Positions 7,971 through 16,510 are shown, numbered from the stretch's first letter. The stretch is DNA of 64,000 nucleotides from Actinoplanes lobatus (GCF_014205215.1 NZ_JACHNC010000001.1:4965001-5029000); one strand, 5' to 3'. The notes: generated by a model not told the origin, from the sequence alone. A program made the numbers and translations.

Positions 7971-9011
7971 TTGACTCCGCACCCGCGCAACGGTCGAGCC
8001 CCGTCGGTCAAGGACGTCGCCGCTGCCGCGGGCGTCTCCCTGGGCACCGTCTCCAACGTCCTCAACCGGCCGTCCGTGGTCAGCACCGCCACCCGGGAGC
8101 GGGTCGAGCGCGCCATGGCCGAGCTCGGGTTCGTGCGCAACGAGTCGGCCCGCCAGCTGCGCGCCGGGACCAGCCGGGCGCTGGCGTACGTGATGCTCGA
8201 CGGCGGCAACCCGTTCTTCCACGACGTCGCCGAGGGCATCGAGACCGCCGCCGAGGCCGCCGACCTGTCCCTGTTCGTGTGCAACTCCAACGGCCGCGCC
8301 GACCGCGAGGCCAAGCACATCGACCGGCTCGTCCAGCAGCGGGTGCAGGGGATACTGATCACCCCGGTCGACCCGGACGCCGGCCACCTGACCGAGATCG
8401 CCCAGCGCGGCATCCCGTTCGTGCTGGTCGACCGGTTCAGCCGGTCCGGCGGGCACTGCTCGGTCGCCGTCGACGACGTGCTCGGCGGCCGGATCGCCGT
8501 CGAGCACCTGATCGACCGCGGGCACCGGCGGGTCGCGTTCGTCGGCGGGCCGTCCAGCATCGGGCAGGTCCGCGAGCGGCTCCAGGGGGCGCGCGCCGTG
8601 TGGGCCGAGTTCGGCATGCCCGACGAGGACCTGATCCACCTGCCGACCGAGGCGATGACGGTCAACGAGGGCCGCTCCGCGGGGGAGCGGCTCGCCGGGC
8701 TGCCCAGCCGCCGCCGCCCGACCGCCGCGTTCTGCGCCAACGACCTGCTCGCGCTCGGCCTGCTCCAGCACGCCGTCACGGCCGGGCTGCGGGTGCCCGA
8801 CGACCTGGCCATCGTCGGGTTCGACGACATCGACTTCGCGGCCGCCGCGGCCGTCCCGCTCACCTCGGTGCGCCAGCCGCGGCAGGAGCTCGGGCGGACC
8901 GCGGCGCGGCTGGTGCTCGACGAGGCCACCAACCCCGATCACGTGCACGAGCAGGCCACCTTCGTGCCGGCGCTGGTGGCCCGGGCGTCCACCGGTACCG
9001 TACGGCGGTGA
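7971..9011 (+). CDS. LacI family transcriptional regulator
   Basis: The 346-residue regulator has the N-terminal LacI helix-turn-helix (VKDVAAAAGVSLGTVSNVLN, residues about 13-32), the hinge helix (NESARQLRAG) and a full periplasmic-binding-protein-like sensor domain ending with IVGFDDIDFAAAAAVPLTSV and the usual QPRQELG. I start it at TTG 7971, preceded by AGGAAGG at a normal distance; upstream in-frame sequence is unrelated to the family. A palindromic operator lies in its own leader and a better one at the rhamnose promoter (21359), so a role as rhamnose-operon repressor with autoregulation is likely but inferred. Its stop overlaps the start of bluB. Confidence 0.92.
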   Translation: MTPHPRNGRAPSVKDVAAAAGVSLGTVSNVLNRPSVVSTATRERVERAMAELGFVRNESARQLRAGTSRALAYVMLDGGNPFFHDVAEGIETAAEAADLSLFVCNSNGRADREAKHIDRLVQQRVQGILITPVDPDAGHLTEIAQRGIPFVLVDRFSRSGGHCSVAVDDVLGGRIAVEHLIDRGHRRVAFVGGPSSIGQVRERLQGARAVWAEFGMPDEDLIHLPTEAMTVNEGRSAGERLAGLPSRRRPTAAFCANDLLALGLLQHAVTAGLRVPDDLAIVGFDDIDFAAAAAVPLTSVRQPRQELGRTAARLVLDEATNPDHVHEQATFVPALVARASTGTVRR

Positions 9012-9637
9012 TCCACGACCTGTACGAGGTCATCCACCGCCGCCGTGACGTCCGCGGCGAGTTCACCGGAGAGCCCGTCCCCGACGACGTCCTCGACCGC
9101 GTCCTGAGCGCCGCGCACGCCGCGCCCAGCGTCGGCCTGTCCCAGCCGTGGGATTTCGTGATCGTGCGCTCCGATGACGTGCGGAAGTCCTTCCACCAGC
9201 ACGTTCACGCGGAACGGGAAACGTTCGCGGCGAGTTTGACGGCCGAGGCCGCGCGCCGCTTCGCCCGTATCAAGATCGACGGAGTGCTGGAGTCCAGCCT
9301 GTCGATCGTGGTCACCTACGACGCCTCGCGCGGTGGGCCGGCGGTCCTCGGGCGGCACGCCATCGCCGACGCCGGGCTCTACTCGTCCTGCCTCGCCATC
9401 CAGAACCTGTGGCTGGCGGCCACCGCCGAAGGACTCGGCATCGGGTGGGTGTCGTTCTACCGTGAGGAGTTCCTGCGCGAGCTGCTCGGCATCCCGGACG
9501 GGGTGCGGCCGGTGGCGTGGCTCTGCGCGGGGCCGGTCACCCATCTGGAACGCGTCCCCGACCTGGAACGGCACGGGTGGCGGCAGCGGCGGCCGCTCCG
9601 CGAGGCCGTGCACGCCGACCGGTGGGGTGGATCGTGA
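9008..9637 (+). CDS. bluB: 5,6-dimethylbenzimidazole synthase BluB
   Basis: The 209-residue product belongs to the nitroreductase fold and carries the BluB hallmark RRRDVRGEF near the N-terminus, then PSVGLSQPWDFV, and late LCAGPVTHLERVPDLER. BluB uses reduced FMN and oxygen to break the flavin apart and release 5,6-dimethylbenzimidazole, the lower ligand of vitamin B12. GTG at 9008 overlaps the stop of the LacI gene (GTGA). The next gene also overlaps, so lacI, bluB and the DUF72 gene form one transcription unit. No other cobalamin genes are in the window. Confidence 0.85.
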   Translation: MIHDLYEVIHRRRDVRGEFTGEPVPDDVLDRVLSAAHAAPSVGLSQPWDFVIVRSDDVRKSFHQHVHAERETFAASLTAEAARRFARIKIDGVLESSLSIVVTYDASRGGPAVLGRHAIADAGLYSSCLAIQNLWLAATAEGLGIGWVSFYREEFLRELLGIPDGVRPVAWLCAGPVTHLERVPDLERHGWRQRRPLREAVHADRWGGS

Positions 9638-10452
9638 GGCTGCACGTCGGGTGCGCGATGTGGAACCTGAAAGCGTGGCAGTTCCCGCAACCCGCGCTGA
9701 GCACCTATGCGAGCTGGTGCACCGCGGTGGAGGGGAACACCACGTTCTACGCCACACCGAGTATGGCGACCGTCTCCGCCTGGGCTTCCCAGACTCCGCC
9801 GGACTTTCGGTTCGTGCTCAAGCTGCCGCGGTCGGTGACACACAGCGGCGCTCTTTCGTACAATTCGGATTTGTTGGAGTTCATCCGGGTGATTGAGCCG
9901 CTCGGCGCCCGTACCCATGCTCTGTGGGTGCAGTTGCCCGGGTCCTTCGGACCGGGCGATCTCGCGGCTCTCTCGCGCTTTCTGCGGGGTCTTCCCGATC
10001 ATTTCCGGTACGCCGTAGAGGTTCGCGATCCTGCCTTCTTCCACTCGCCCGGCCCGCTCGAGGAGACGCTGGCCGAGATCGGGGCGGAGTGGGTCCCGTT
10101 CGACACGACCGAGTTCTTCCGGACCCCGCCGGGCAGCGACGCCGAACGGGACGCGTGGATGAAGAAGCCCCGCATGCCGCTGCGCACCGCCGCCCTGACC
10201 GACCGTCCGATCGTCCGCTACCTGGGCCGTGACTCGGTCGAGCGGACCGTCGCGGGCTGGCGGCGGTGGGTGCCGGTCGTCGCCGGGTGGCTGCGCGAGG
10301 GGCGGTCGCCGACGTTCTTCGTCCACACGCCGGACAATGTGGACGCGCCCACGCTGTGCCGCCGCTTCCACGGCGAGGTGCGCGCGCTGGTGCCGGAACT
10401 CGCGCCACTGCCGGACATCGTGGAGCCGGAGGCCCCGCTCACCCTGTTCTGA
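9634..10452 (+). CDS. DUF72 (YecE-like) TIM-barrel protein
   Basis: The 272-residue product begins LHVGCAMWNLKAW, the standard DUF72 opening (the family reads xxGTSGWxY), followed by VEGNTTFYATPS, FVLKLPRSVTH and YAVEVRDPAF, all at the positions expected of this TIM-barrel family. Near the end is PTFFVHTPDN, where the family has the Y.NN motif. The biochemical role of DUF72 is not settled. GTG 9634 overlaps the bluB stop (GTGA), so translation is probably coupled. Confidence 0.88.
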   Translation: MRLHVGCAMWNLKAWQFPQPALSTYASWCTAVEGNTTFYATPSMATVSAWASQTPPDFRFVLKLPRSVTHSGALSYNSDLLEFIRVIEPLGARTHALWVQLPGSFGPGDLAALSRFLRGLPDHFRYAVEVRDPAFFHSPGPLEETLAEIGAEWVPFDTTEFFRTPPGSDAERDAWMKKPRMPLRTAALTDRPIVRYLGRDSVERTVAGWRRWVPVVAGWLREGRSPTFFVHTPDNVDAPTLCRRFHGEVRALVPELAPLPDIVEPEAPLTLF

Positions 10453-10475
10453 GGGTTCCCGATAGATTGCCGTCC

Positions 10476-10907
10476 ATGATCAAGACTCGGCGGTCCGTGG
10501 GCGGCCGCCTCGGGGACGCGGCGCAGTGGGCGCTGATCGGGATGTACCTGCTCGGCTCCTTCGGCATCCTGGTGCTGGCCGTCGTGAACAGCGGCGATGT
10601 GGGCGCGCTGCTGGATCCGGGCCTGGACCGTCTCGACGACCCGAAGGTCTCGGTTCCGCTGGGCTGGGACTCGGCCGCCAACCCGCTCGTCTGGATCTTC
10701 GGCGTGGCCCGGTTGACCGCCATCCTGATCGTCCCGGTGGCGGCGTTCGGCGTGATCCTCGGCGGACTGTCGGCGGCGGCCGCCCGCCGCGCCGGCGACC
10801 GGCGGCGGCTGAACTTCGCCCTGCTGCGGATCGTGGTGTGGGTGGTGCTGTTCGCGGTGGCGTTCAGCCCCTACGGCGAACAGCTGCACATCTGGCTCGC
10901 GGACTGA
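10476..10907 (+). CDS. Small membrane protein
   Basis: The 143-residue product has three hydrophobic segments (about residues 17-40, 72-97 and 110-128) separated by an outside-type polar loop of some 30 residues. I recognise no family. The start at 10476 lies 23 bp after the DUF72 gene on the same strand. A strong hairpin follows immediately after the stop. Confidence 0.7.
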   Translation: MIKTRRSVGGRLGDAAQWALIGMYLLGSFGILVLAVVNSGDVGALLDPGLDRLDDPKVSVPLGWDSAANPLVWIFGVARLTAILIVPVAAFGVILGGLSAAAARRAGDRRRLNFALLRIVVWVVLFAVAFSPYGEQLHIWLAD

Positions 10908-10911
10908 CGTG

Positions 10912-10943
10912 CCGGGGCCCGGCGCGGGTGCGCCGGGCCCCGG
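10912..10943. terminator. Strong bidirectional hairpin between convergent genes
   Basis: A perfect 14-bp GC stem (CCGGGGCCCGGCGC with its complement) closes on a GGGT loop, between the stop of the membrane protein at 10907 and the stop of the convergent cutinase at 10956. There is no T-tract, as is common in actinomycetes. The position fits a shared terminator. Confidence 0.8.
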
Positions 10944-10955
10944 GCTCCGGACGGG

Positions 10956-11837
10956 TCAGGCGTGCGGGCAGGTGGAGCGGTACTCCTCGATGGCAGTGCC
11001 GGACGGGGCCGGGCACAGGAACTGGTCGTAGCGGGTGTCGTCGTCGATCCACCGCTTGATCCAGGACAGGCTGTACTTGGCGGCCGTCACGTTCTGCCCC
11101 GAGGTCGGGGCGGAGTGGGACGCGTTGTTCAGCTCCAGGTACGCCTTCTCCGGGGCGGTCGTCATGCTCGTGTAGAACGGCTCCGCGTGCGACGACACCG
11201 GGGCCACCGTGTCGCTCTCGGCGCCGACGATCAGGGTCGGTACGCGTACCGTCGACCAGCTCTTGGTGCTGTGGTACGGGGTGAGCGGCACCGCGGCCTG
11301 CAACGCGGGACGGGTCCGGGCCGCCGCCAGGCTGCCGCCGCCGCCCATCGAGTGGCCCATCACGCCGAGCCGGCTCGCGTCGATGCGGGTGCGTACCGAA
11401 CTGCTCCCGGTCAGGTAGTCGAGCGCCGCCAGCAGCTGGGTGCCGCGGCTGTCCGGCTGGTCCAGTGTGCTCAGCGTGTCGATGGTGATCACCACGAAGC
11501 CCTGTGAGGCCAGTCGCGGACCGAGCCAGGCGACGCTGGACTGGCTCGCCGTGAAGCCGGGGGAGATGGCCACCGCGCCGAACGTGCCGGCGCTGGTGTC
11601 GGTCGGGTAGTAGATCGTGCCGCCGCCGAAGCCGGAGACGCTGGACCGCGCCACGGTGACCTGGGCGATGGCGAACGAGCCGCGGGCGGCCTCGATGCTG
11701 GCGTTGGTGGGGGCGGGGCCGCGTTCATACGGGTTGGCCGCGAGAGCCGGTGCCGCGGGGACCGTCAGTGCTGCCGCGGTCGCCGCGAATGCGGCTGTGA
11801 GCAGGGAAAATGTCCGGCGAAGGGTGGGGACGGGCAT
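10956..11837 (-). CDS. Secreted cutinase / polyester hydrolase (PET hydrolase-like)
   Basis: The 293-residue precursor has a signal peptide ending [10 protein letters not shown] near residue 34; ANPYERG is also how Thermobifida cutinases begin. It then follows the actinomycete cutinase family throughout: [37 protein letters not shown] with nucleophile Ser163, GAESDTVAP with Asp209 and NASHSAP with His241. A C-terminal disulfide (Cys275-Cys290) is present. Family enzymes cleave cutin and other polyesters, some including PET. At the substrate-stacking position where Thermobifida cutinase and IsPETase have Trp, this protein has Tyr188 (LTPYHSTK). After the catalytic His it has Ser242, as in IsPETase, not the Phe of Thermobifida enzymes. 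Activity on PET is not shown by the sequence. Confidence 0.92.
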   Translation of the reverse strand: MPVPTLRRTFSLLTAAFAATAAALTVPAAPALAANPYERGPAPTNASIEAARGSFAIAQVTVARSSVSGFGGGTIYYPTDTSAGTFGAVAISPGFTASQSSVAWLGPRLASQGFVVITIDTLSTLDQPDSRGTQLLAALDYLTGSSSVRTRIDASRLGVMGHSMGGGGSLAAARTRPALQAAVPLTPYHSTKSWSTVRVPTLIVGAESDTVAPVSSHAEPFYTSMTTAPEKAYLELNNASHSAPTSGQNVTAAKYSLSWIKRWIDDDTRYDQFLCPAPSGTAIEEYRSTCPHA

Positions 11838-12087
11838 GGGAACTCCCTAGAGTGTGGGGCTCATGCATCGATGGATATGAATAGGGTTAACTCACCAGTA
11901 ACAAGCCGGTAATCCCATCCGGTACCTGCCGCGGTGGTATGCCGCCGGTAAATCGCTTGCCGTGCCCGTGGTGATCCGCGAGGGTGGGCGGCATGACGTA
12001 CTGAGGCACTTCACCAGCGCATCCCTCGCGGCCCCGGGGCACATCTGACGCCCGGCCGCGCCTCCGTCATGCGAAAGAAGATCTCTT

Positions 12088-13200
12088 TTGTCTCCAGCGC
12101 AGTCCGCCACGTCCGCGTCCGTCACCGTCTTCGCCTCGCCCGGCAGCTGGATCGAGTCCAGCGCCGTCGCCCAGTGCCACCAGGTCGCCACCCTGAACGG
12201 CATGATCCACGTTGCCGGCATGCCCGACCTGCACCCCGGCAAGGGCGCCCCGATCGGCGCGGCCATGGCCTCCACCGTGCTCTATCCGTTCCTCGTCGGC
12301 TCCGACATCGGCTGCGGCATCGCGGTCTACCCGGTCCGGCTCAAGAAGGCCGTCCCGGAACGCGTCGCGGCCCGGTTCCCCGACCTCGACCAGCCCGTCG
12401 ACCCGGCCTCGCGGTCCGGCGAGGACATTCCGGCCGGCTACACCGAGCAGCTCGGCACCGTCGGGCGCGGCAACCACTTCGTCGAACTCGCCCGGGTCGA
12501 CGCCGTCCTCGACGGCGAGCACGCCGCGCGGCTCGGCCTCACCACCGGGGACCTGGTGCTCATCGTGCACAGCGGCTCCCGCGGGCTCGGCGAGCGCATC
12601 CTGCGGGCACACACCGAGGTGCACGGCGCCGGAGCGGCCGCCGACCCCGCCGCCTACCTGGCCGCACACGACGACGCGGTCCGGTGGGGACACCTCAACC
12701 GGCGGCTCATGGCCGAACGCGTCGCCGACGCCATCGGCGCCCAACTCGGCGAGCCGGTCACCGACGTCTGCCACAACTCGGTCGAGATCCGCGACGGCGT
12801 CTACCTGCACCGCAAGGGCGCCGCGCCGGGCGACGGCCACGACGTGCTCATCGCCGGCACCCGCGGCACCCACTCCTACCTGGTCGCCGGGCACGCCGGG
12901 CCGGACGCCGGGCACTCCGTCGCACACGGCGCCGGGCGCAAGATGTCCCGGGCCGACGCACTCCGGCGCGGCCGGGCCAAACACACCGTCGAAGAGCTCC
13001 GGCGTACGGCGGTGGGGTCCCTCGTCGTCTGCGGTGACCGGCAACTGCTGTTCGAGGAGGCGCCCACCGCGTACAAACGGATCGAGCAGGTGATCGGCGA
13101 CCTCGTCTCGTACGGCCTGGCCACACCGATCGTCAGCACGCTGCCGGTGGTCACCTACAAGACCGCCGACCTGGCGCCTCGGCGGGGAGGCCGTCGATGA
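12088..13200 (+). CDS. rtcB: RtcB-family RNA ligase (PrfH-associated type)
   Basis: The 370-residue protein has the RtcB active-site set: GSDIGCG (manganese-binding Cys), GRGNHFVE, VHSGSRGLGE, CHNSVE and AHGAGRKMSR, whose His is the residue guanylylated by GTP. RtcB joins 2',3'-cyclic-phosphate or 3'-phosphate RNA ends to 5'-OH ends. At about 370 residues it matches the shorter RtcB form found beside prfH. The start is TTG 12088, just after a purine run (GAAAGAAG). Pairing with the ribosome-rescue factor gene at 13859 suggests it reseals cleaved ribosomal RNA. Its stop overlaps a third reading frame (ATGA). Confidence 0.9.
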   Translation: MSPAQSATSASVTVFASPGSWIESSAVAQCHQVATLNGMIHVAGMPDLHPGKGAPIGAAMASTVLYPFLVGSDIGCGIAVYPVRLKKAVPERVAARFPDLDQPVDPASRSGEDIPAGYTEQLGTVGRGNHFVELARVDAVLDGEHAARLGLTTGDLVLIVHSGSRGLGERILRAHTEVHGAGAAADPAAYLAAHDDAVRWGHLNRRLMAERVADAIGAQLGEPVTDVCHNSVEIRDGVYLHRKGAAPGDGHDVLIAGTRGTHSYLVAGHAGPDAGHSVAHGAGRKMSRADALRRGRAKHTVEELRRTAVGSLVVCGDRQLLFEEAPTAYKRIEQVIGDLVSYGLATPIVSTLPVVTYKTADLAPRRGGRR

Positions 13201-13862
13201 GCGCGCCCCGGCGGGCCGTCCGCCCACGTCCGCGACGCCGCCTGACGCTGGGCGCCAAGGCCGCCCGGCGGGCCGGCTGGCTCGATCCGCGCCGGCGGCC
13301 CGGTCGCCGCTTCCGCGGCTGTCCGTTCGGGATCACCCCGATCCGCCGTCCCACCCTGCGCCGCCTGCCGGCGGGCCGCTTCCGTGTCACGGTCGACCTC
13401 GGCGGTCGCCCTGATCGACCCGGTTCCGCTTTCCATCGTTCCCATCGGGTACGGCCGGTGGCCGCCGCCCGCGTCAGGCAAGCTGGACCGGGCGGTCAGT
13501 CACCCGTTGTCGGCGCGTCCGACGGGAGTCTCCACCCGGTACGCCCGGTCTCGGCCGTTCCCATCGGATCGGCTGGCCAAAGCGGACATTCCCCTCCGGT
13601 CGGGCCACTGGATGCGGTGCCCGCCGCCTTCGCGCTCTTCGGGGTGCGAGCGAGCCTGGGCGGCCATTTCCATTCGGTGTGGCGTGCGTCCACCCTCGGC
13701 ATGCCGACTGAACCATTCCCAACGGGGGGCGCCGGACGGGACCGCCGGACGAATCCGCAGCGTTCCGGCGGCGACGGGCGGGAGACCGGGCGGCGGATGC
13801 GACCGGGGACGCCGGTGGAGAGCCGGGCCGGGTTCGGGCGGGTCTTGAGGTGGCTGCGGTGA
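13197..13862 (+). CDS. Possible Arg/Pro-rich ORF bridging rtcB and prfH
   Basis: A 221-codon frame starts on an ATG overlapping the rtcB stop (ATGA) and ends on a stop overlapping the likely prfH start (GTGA). The first 65-70 codons have strong G/C third positions and encode a very basic peptide (RRAVRPRPRRRLTLGAKAAR). The rest has weaker codon bias and no recognisable fold. The segment also contains exact repeats of CGTTCCCATCGG at 13438 and 13556, with degenerate relatives near 13662 and 13711. It may be a small basic protein, a coupling leader or a non-coding spacer that happens to stay open. I cannot decide which. Confidence 0.35.
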   Translation: MSAPRRAVRPRPRRRLTLGAKAARRAGWLDPRRRPGRRFRGCPFGITPIRRPTLRRLPAGRFRVTVDLGGRPDRPGSAFHRSHRVRPVAAARVRQAGPGGQSPVVGASDGSLHPVRPVSAVPIGSAGQSGHSPPVGPLDAVPAAFALFGVRASLGGHFHSVWRASTLGMPTEPFPTGGAGRDRRTNPQRSGGDGRETGRRMRPGTPVESRAGFGRVLRWLR

Positions 13863-14536
13863 CCGTACATCTGCTGTTGTCCGCCGGACGCGGGCCGCAA
13901 GAGTGCGCCTGGGCCGTGGCGCGGCTGGTCCGTCGGCTGGAAGCCGATGCCGGAGGACGGGAGAAGGTCTCCACCCGGCGGGTGGAGACGGTGGCCGGGG
14001 AGCGGCCCGGAACGTTCCTGTCGGTGCTGCTGGAGATCAGCGGGGACGCGGCGGTGCGGTTCGCGGGCTCGTGGACCGGGACGCTGTGCTGGCAGGCGCC
14101 GAGTCCCTACCGGACCGGGCCCGGGCGCAAGAACTGGTACGTGACCGCCCAGCAGGTGCGGGTCGGGGTGACGCCGACCGTCTTCGACGAGGCGGACGTC
14201 GACTTCGTGCCCTGCCGCACCGGAGGGCCGGGCGGCCAGCACCGCAACAAGGCCAGCACTGCGGTTCGGGCCACCCACCGCCCGTCCGGAACCGTCGTGG
14301 TGGTCGACACCGAGCGGCAGCTCAGCCTCAACCGGGGGATCGCGCTGCGGCTGCTGCGGGAACGCCTCGAAGCGGGCGACGCGGCGGCCGGCCGGGCGGT
14401 GGAAACCGCACGCCGGCGGGTCCACGACGAGCTGGTACGCGGCAACCCGGTGCGGGTGGAACGGCCGGAGCCCGGAGTGGACGGCTCCCGCCGGAGCCCA
14501 GCCGCGGGGGCGACTCCCCGTCGAGGGAGGGCGTGA
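13859..14536 (+). CDS. prfH: Peptide chain release factor H (PrfH)
   Basis: The product has 225 residues. It begins VHLLLSAGRGPQECAWAV, the usual PrfH opening, and carries the catalytic GGQ loop of class I release factors in the form CRTGGPGGQHRNKASTAVR, around residue 126, followed by the basic C-terminal tail. It lacks the codon-recognition domain of RF1/RF2. PrfH releases peptide from ribosomes with a damaged decoding centre, and in E. coli the rtcB2-prfH pair protects against colicin E3. I chose GTG 13859 because it matches the family start and has GAGG 8 bp upstream; GTG 13850 is an alternative. Confidence 0.9.
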   Translation: MTVHLLLSAGRGPQECAWAVARLVRRLEADAGGREKVSTRRVETVAGERPGTFLSVLLEISGDAAVRFAGSWTGTLCWQAPSPYRTGPGRKNWYVTAQQVRVGVTPTVFDEADVDFVPCRTGGPGGQHRNKASTAVRATHRPSGTVVVVDTERQLSLNRGIALRLLRERLEAGDAAAGRAVETARRRVHDELVRGNPVRVERPEPGVDGSRRSPAAGATPRRGRA

Positions 14537-14550
14537 CAGGATCTGCGGTC

Positions 14551-15222
14551 ATGCGCGCCTTGATCGTGGGTAACAGCGACGGCATCGGACTCGCCCTGAC
14601 GCACCGGCTGCTGGCCGAAGGGTGGCAGGTCACCGGGCTGTCGCGGCGGGCCGCGCCGGTCGGTGAACCGGTCGTCGTGGACGTCACCTCGGCCGGCTTC
14701 CCGGAGGCGCTGGCCGGGGTGGGAGCCGTCGACCTGTGTGTCTACGCGGCCGGGGTCGGCGAGCTGCTCGGCGGGGACGACTTCGCGGCCCAGACCCGGG
14801 CGCTCGAGGTGAACCTGATCGGCGCGGCCCGGACCGTGGAGGCGGTCGTGCCGGGCATGCTGGCCGCCGGGCGGGGCCACGTCATCGGGCTGTCCAGCCT
14901 GGCCGACGCGATGATCTCGGCGGATGCTCCCGGTTATGCGGCGTCCAAGGCGGGGCTGACGTCGTACCTGCTCGGGCTCGACGCGGCGCTCCGGCCGCGC
15001 GGGGTGGCGGTGACCGCGGTGCGGTTCGGTTTCGTCGACACCAAGATGGCCAAGTCGCCGGTCACCCCGTTCAAGATCTCACCGGAGCGGGCGGTCGACG
15101 TCCTCATGCGGTGCGTCCGCACCCGGCCGGCGGTCGTGTCCTACCCCCGTCGGATGGCCGTCGTGACCGGTGCGCTCGGCCCGGTGCTGCGCACCGCGGC
15201 CCGGCTGCGCCGCTCCCGCTGA
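14551..15222 (+). CDS. Short-chain dehydrogenase/reductase (SDR)
   Basis: The 223-residue enzyme has a variant cofactor loop (LIVGNSDGIGLALT in place of TGASxGIG), an NAG-like CVYAAGVG, catalytic Ser in VIGLSSLAD and the YxxxK pair in GYAASKAG. It is a classical-type oxidoreductase using NAD(P). The substrate is unknown. It begins 14 bp after prfH on the same strand, so it may be co-transcribed with the RNA-repair pair, although no functional link is known. Confidence 0.85.
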   Translation: MRALIVGNSDGIGLALTHRLLAEGWQVTGLSRRAAPVGEPVVVDVTSAGFPEALAGVGAVDLCVYAAGVGELLGGDDFAAQTRALEVNLIGAARTVEAVVPGMLAAGRGHVIGLSSLADAMISADAPGYAASKAGLTSYLLGLDAALRPRGVAVTAVRFGFVDTKMAKSPVTPFKISPERAVDVLMRCVRTRPAVVSYPRRMAVVTGALGPVLRTAARLRRSR

Positions 15223-15443
15223 GAACGTCCGCCGGAGTGCCGAAAGTGGACCTGAGGGCCGCGCCGGGATGGGCGGCGGCCCGAACCGGTGCCGTCGCCC
15301 ACCCCGTGCGGGGCCGTTCACCGGGCACGGCTGGGAGGCGCCCGCGAACCGCGGTCCCGTGCCGTGCCGATCTTCGACCCTCGTAGAGCATGACGTCTGT
15401 CGAGCCGGAACAGTTGCCTCCCGGGCCAGGTGTAACGGGGAAT

Positions 15444-16427
15444 TCACATCGAGGGGACGGCCGGTCCGAGTTGTTTCACGTGCCGTAACAACGGGGTCGA
15501 TTCCACCCGGTCGACGCCGTCGAGGCCGCTGACCCGCTCGGTGAGGTAGCGGTAGAAGGCCGCCATGTCGCGGCAGATCACGGTCGCCATCAGGTTCGTG
15601 GCGCCGGTGGTGGCGGCCGCGAAGACCACCTCCTCGTGACCGGCCAGGGCGGCGCCGACCGCCGCCAGCCGGGCCGGGGCCACGGTGAGCCACAGCATCA
15701 CCGCAGCGCTGAAGCCGAAGACCAGTGGGCGGACCTCGACGTCGTAGTAGAGGGCACCGGATCGGCGCAGCTCACGCATCCGGCGGCGGACCGTCGACTC
15801 GGGCCAGCCGGTCGCGGCGGCCAGTTCCGTGTAGCCGGCCCGGCCGTCCCGGCCCAGCGCCTCCAGCAGCGCCTCATCGGCGGGGGTGAGGGCAAGCGGG
15901 GAGGGCGGGATGTCCTGCGGCTGAGGGCCGTCGGGCGGGGTGAGGGCGGCGATCTCGGCGGGGGTGAGGGCGTCGTCGCGGAGGTCCGGGCCGACCGCGC
16001 CGCCGACGTACTGGTGGATGAGGCAGTGGGCGCTCACCGAGATCAGCCCGGGGGTGCGGGGCAGGCGCTGAAGTAGCAGGGCCTCCCGGTCGGCGTGCGC
16101 CGGGATGCGGACCTGGCAGGTGATCTCGGTGCCGCCGGAGAAGAGGCTCACCCAGCCGGTGTCGCCGCGCCGGGCCAGTGCCTCGGCCAGGGGGATGGCG
16201 CGGTCGGGGGCGGTGTGCAGGCGCAGGGTCCACATCTCGTAGCCCAGCCGGATCGGGTTGGGGATGCCGACCACCCGGACTCCGGCGTTCTCGCGCAGGC
16301 GGCGGTAGCGGCGGGCCACGGTCTGGTCGGAGATGCCGAGCACCGCGCCGATCTCGCGCCATCCGGCGCGGCCGTCGGTCCGCAGCGCGTGCACGATCCG
16401 CCGATCCAGCGTGTCGACTTCCATCAT
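15444..16427 (-). CDS. Lrp/AsnC family regulator with two tandem units
   Basis: The 327-residue protein is a tandem fusion of two AsnC-type units. HTH 1 is LDRRIVHALRTDGRAGWREI with ISDQTVARRYRRL; HTH 2, near residue 180, is DEALLEALGRDGRAGYTEL with WPESTVRRRMREL. Each is followed by a RAM-like ligand-binding segment. Single-unit Lrp proteins are about 150 residues, so this is a full duplication as seen in some actinomycete regulators. It is divergent from the MFS pump at 16511 with 83 bp between, and probably controls it. From 15223 to 15443 I see no gene. Confidence 0.88.
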   Translation of the reverse strand: MMEVDTLDRRIVHALRTDGRAGWREIGAVLGISDQTVARRYRRLRENAGVRVVGIPNPIRLGYEMWTLRLHTAPDRAIPLAEALARRGDTGWVSLFSGGTEITCQVRIPAHADREALLLQRLPRTPGLISVSAHCLIHQYVGGAVGPDLRDDALTPAEIAALTPPDGPQPQDIPPSPLALTPADEALLEALGRDGRAGYTELAAATGWPESTVRRRMRELRRSGALYYDVEVRPLVFGFSAAVMLWLTVAPARLAAVGAALAGHEEVVFAAATTGATNLMATVICRDMAAFYRYLTERVSGLDGVDRVESTPLLRHVKQLGPAVPSM

Positions 16428-16510
16428 CTGATCCTAGCCAGATGTCGAGAAGCGCCAAAATCGGTTCAGGACATGGTACGAACGAGCGGGCGACCCGGAT
16501 TCTGTGGCGC

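Noticed and set aside
13384..13848. Alternative plus-strand frame between rtcB and prfH
   Set aside because: It lacks a ribosome site, has poor codon bias and does not link to either neighbour; the frame 13197-13862 is the better, though weak, candidate.
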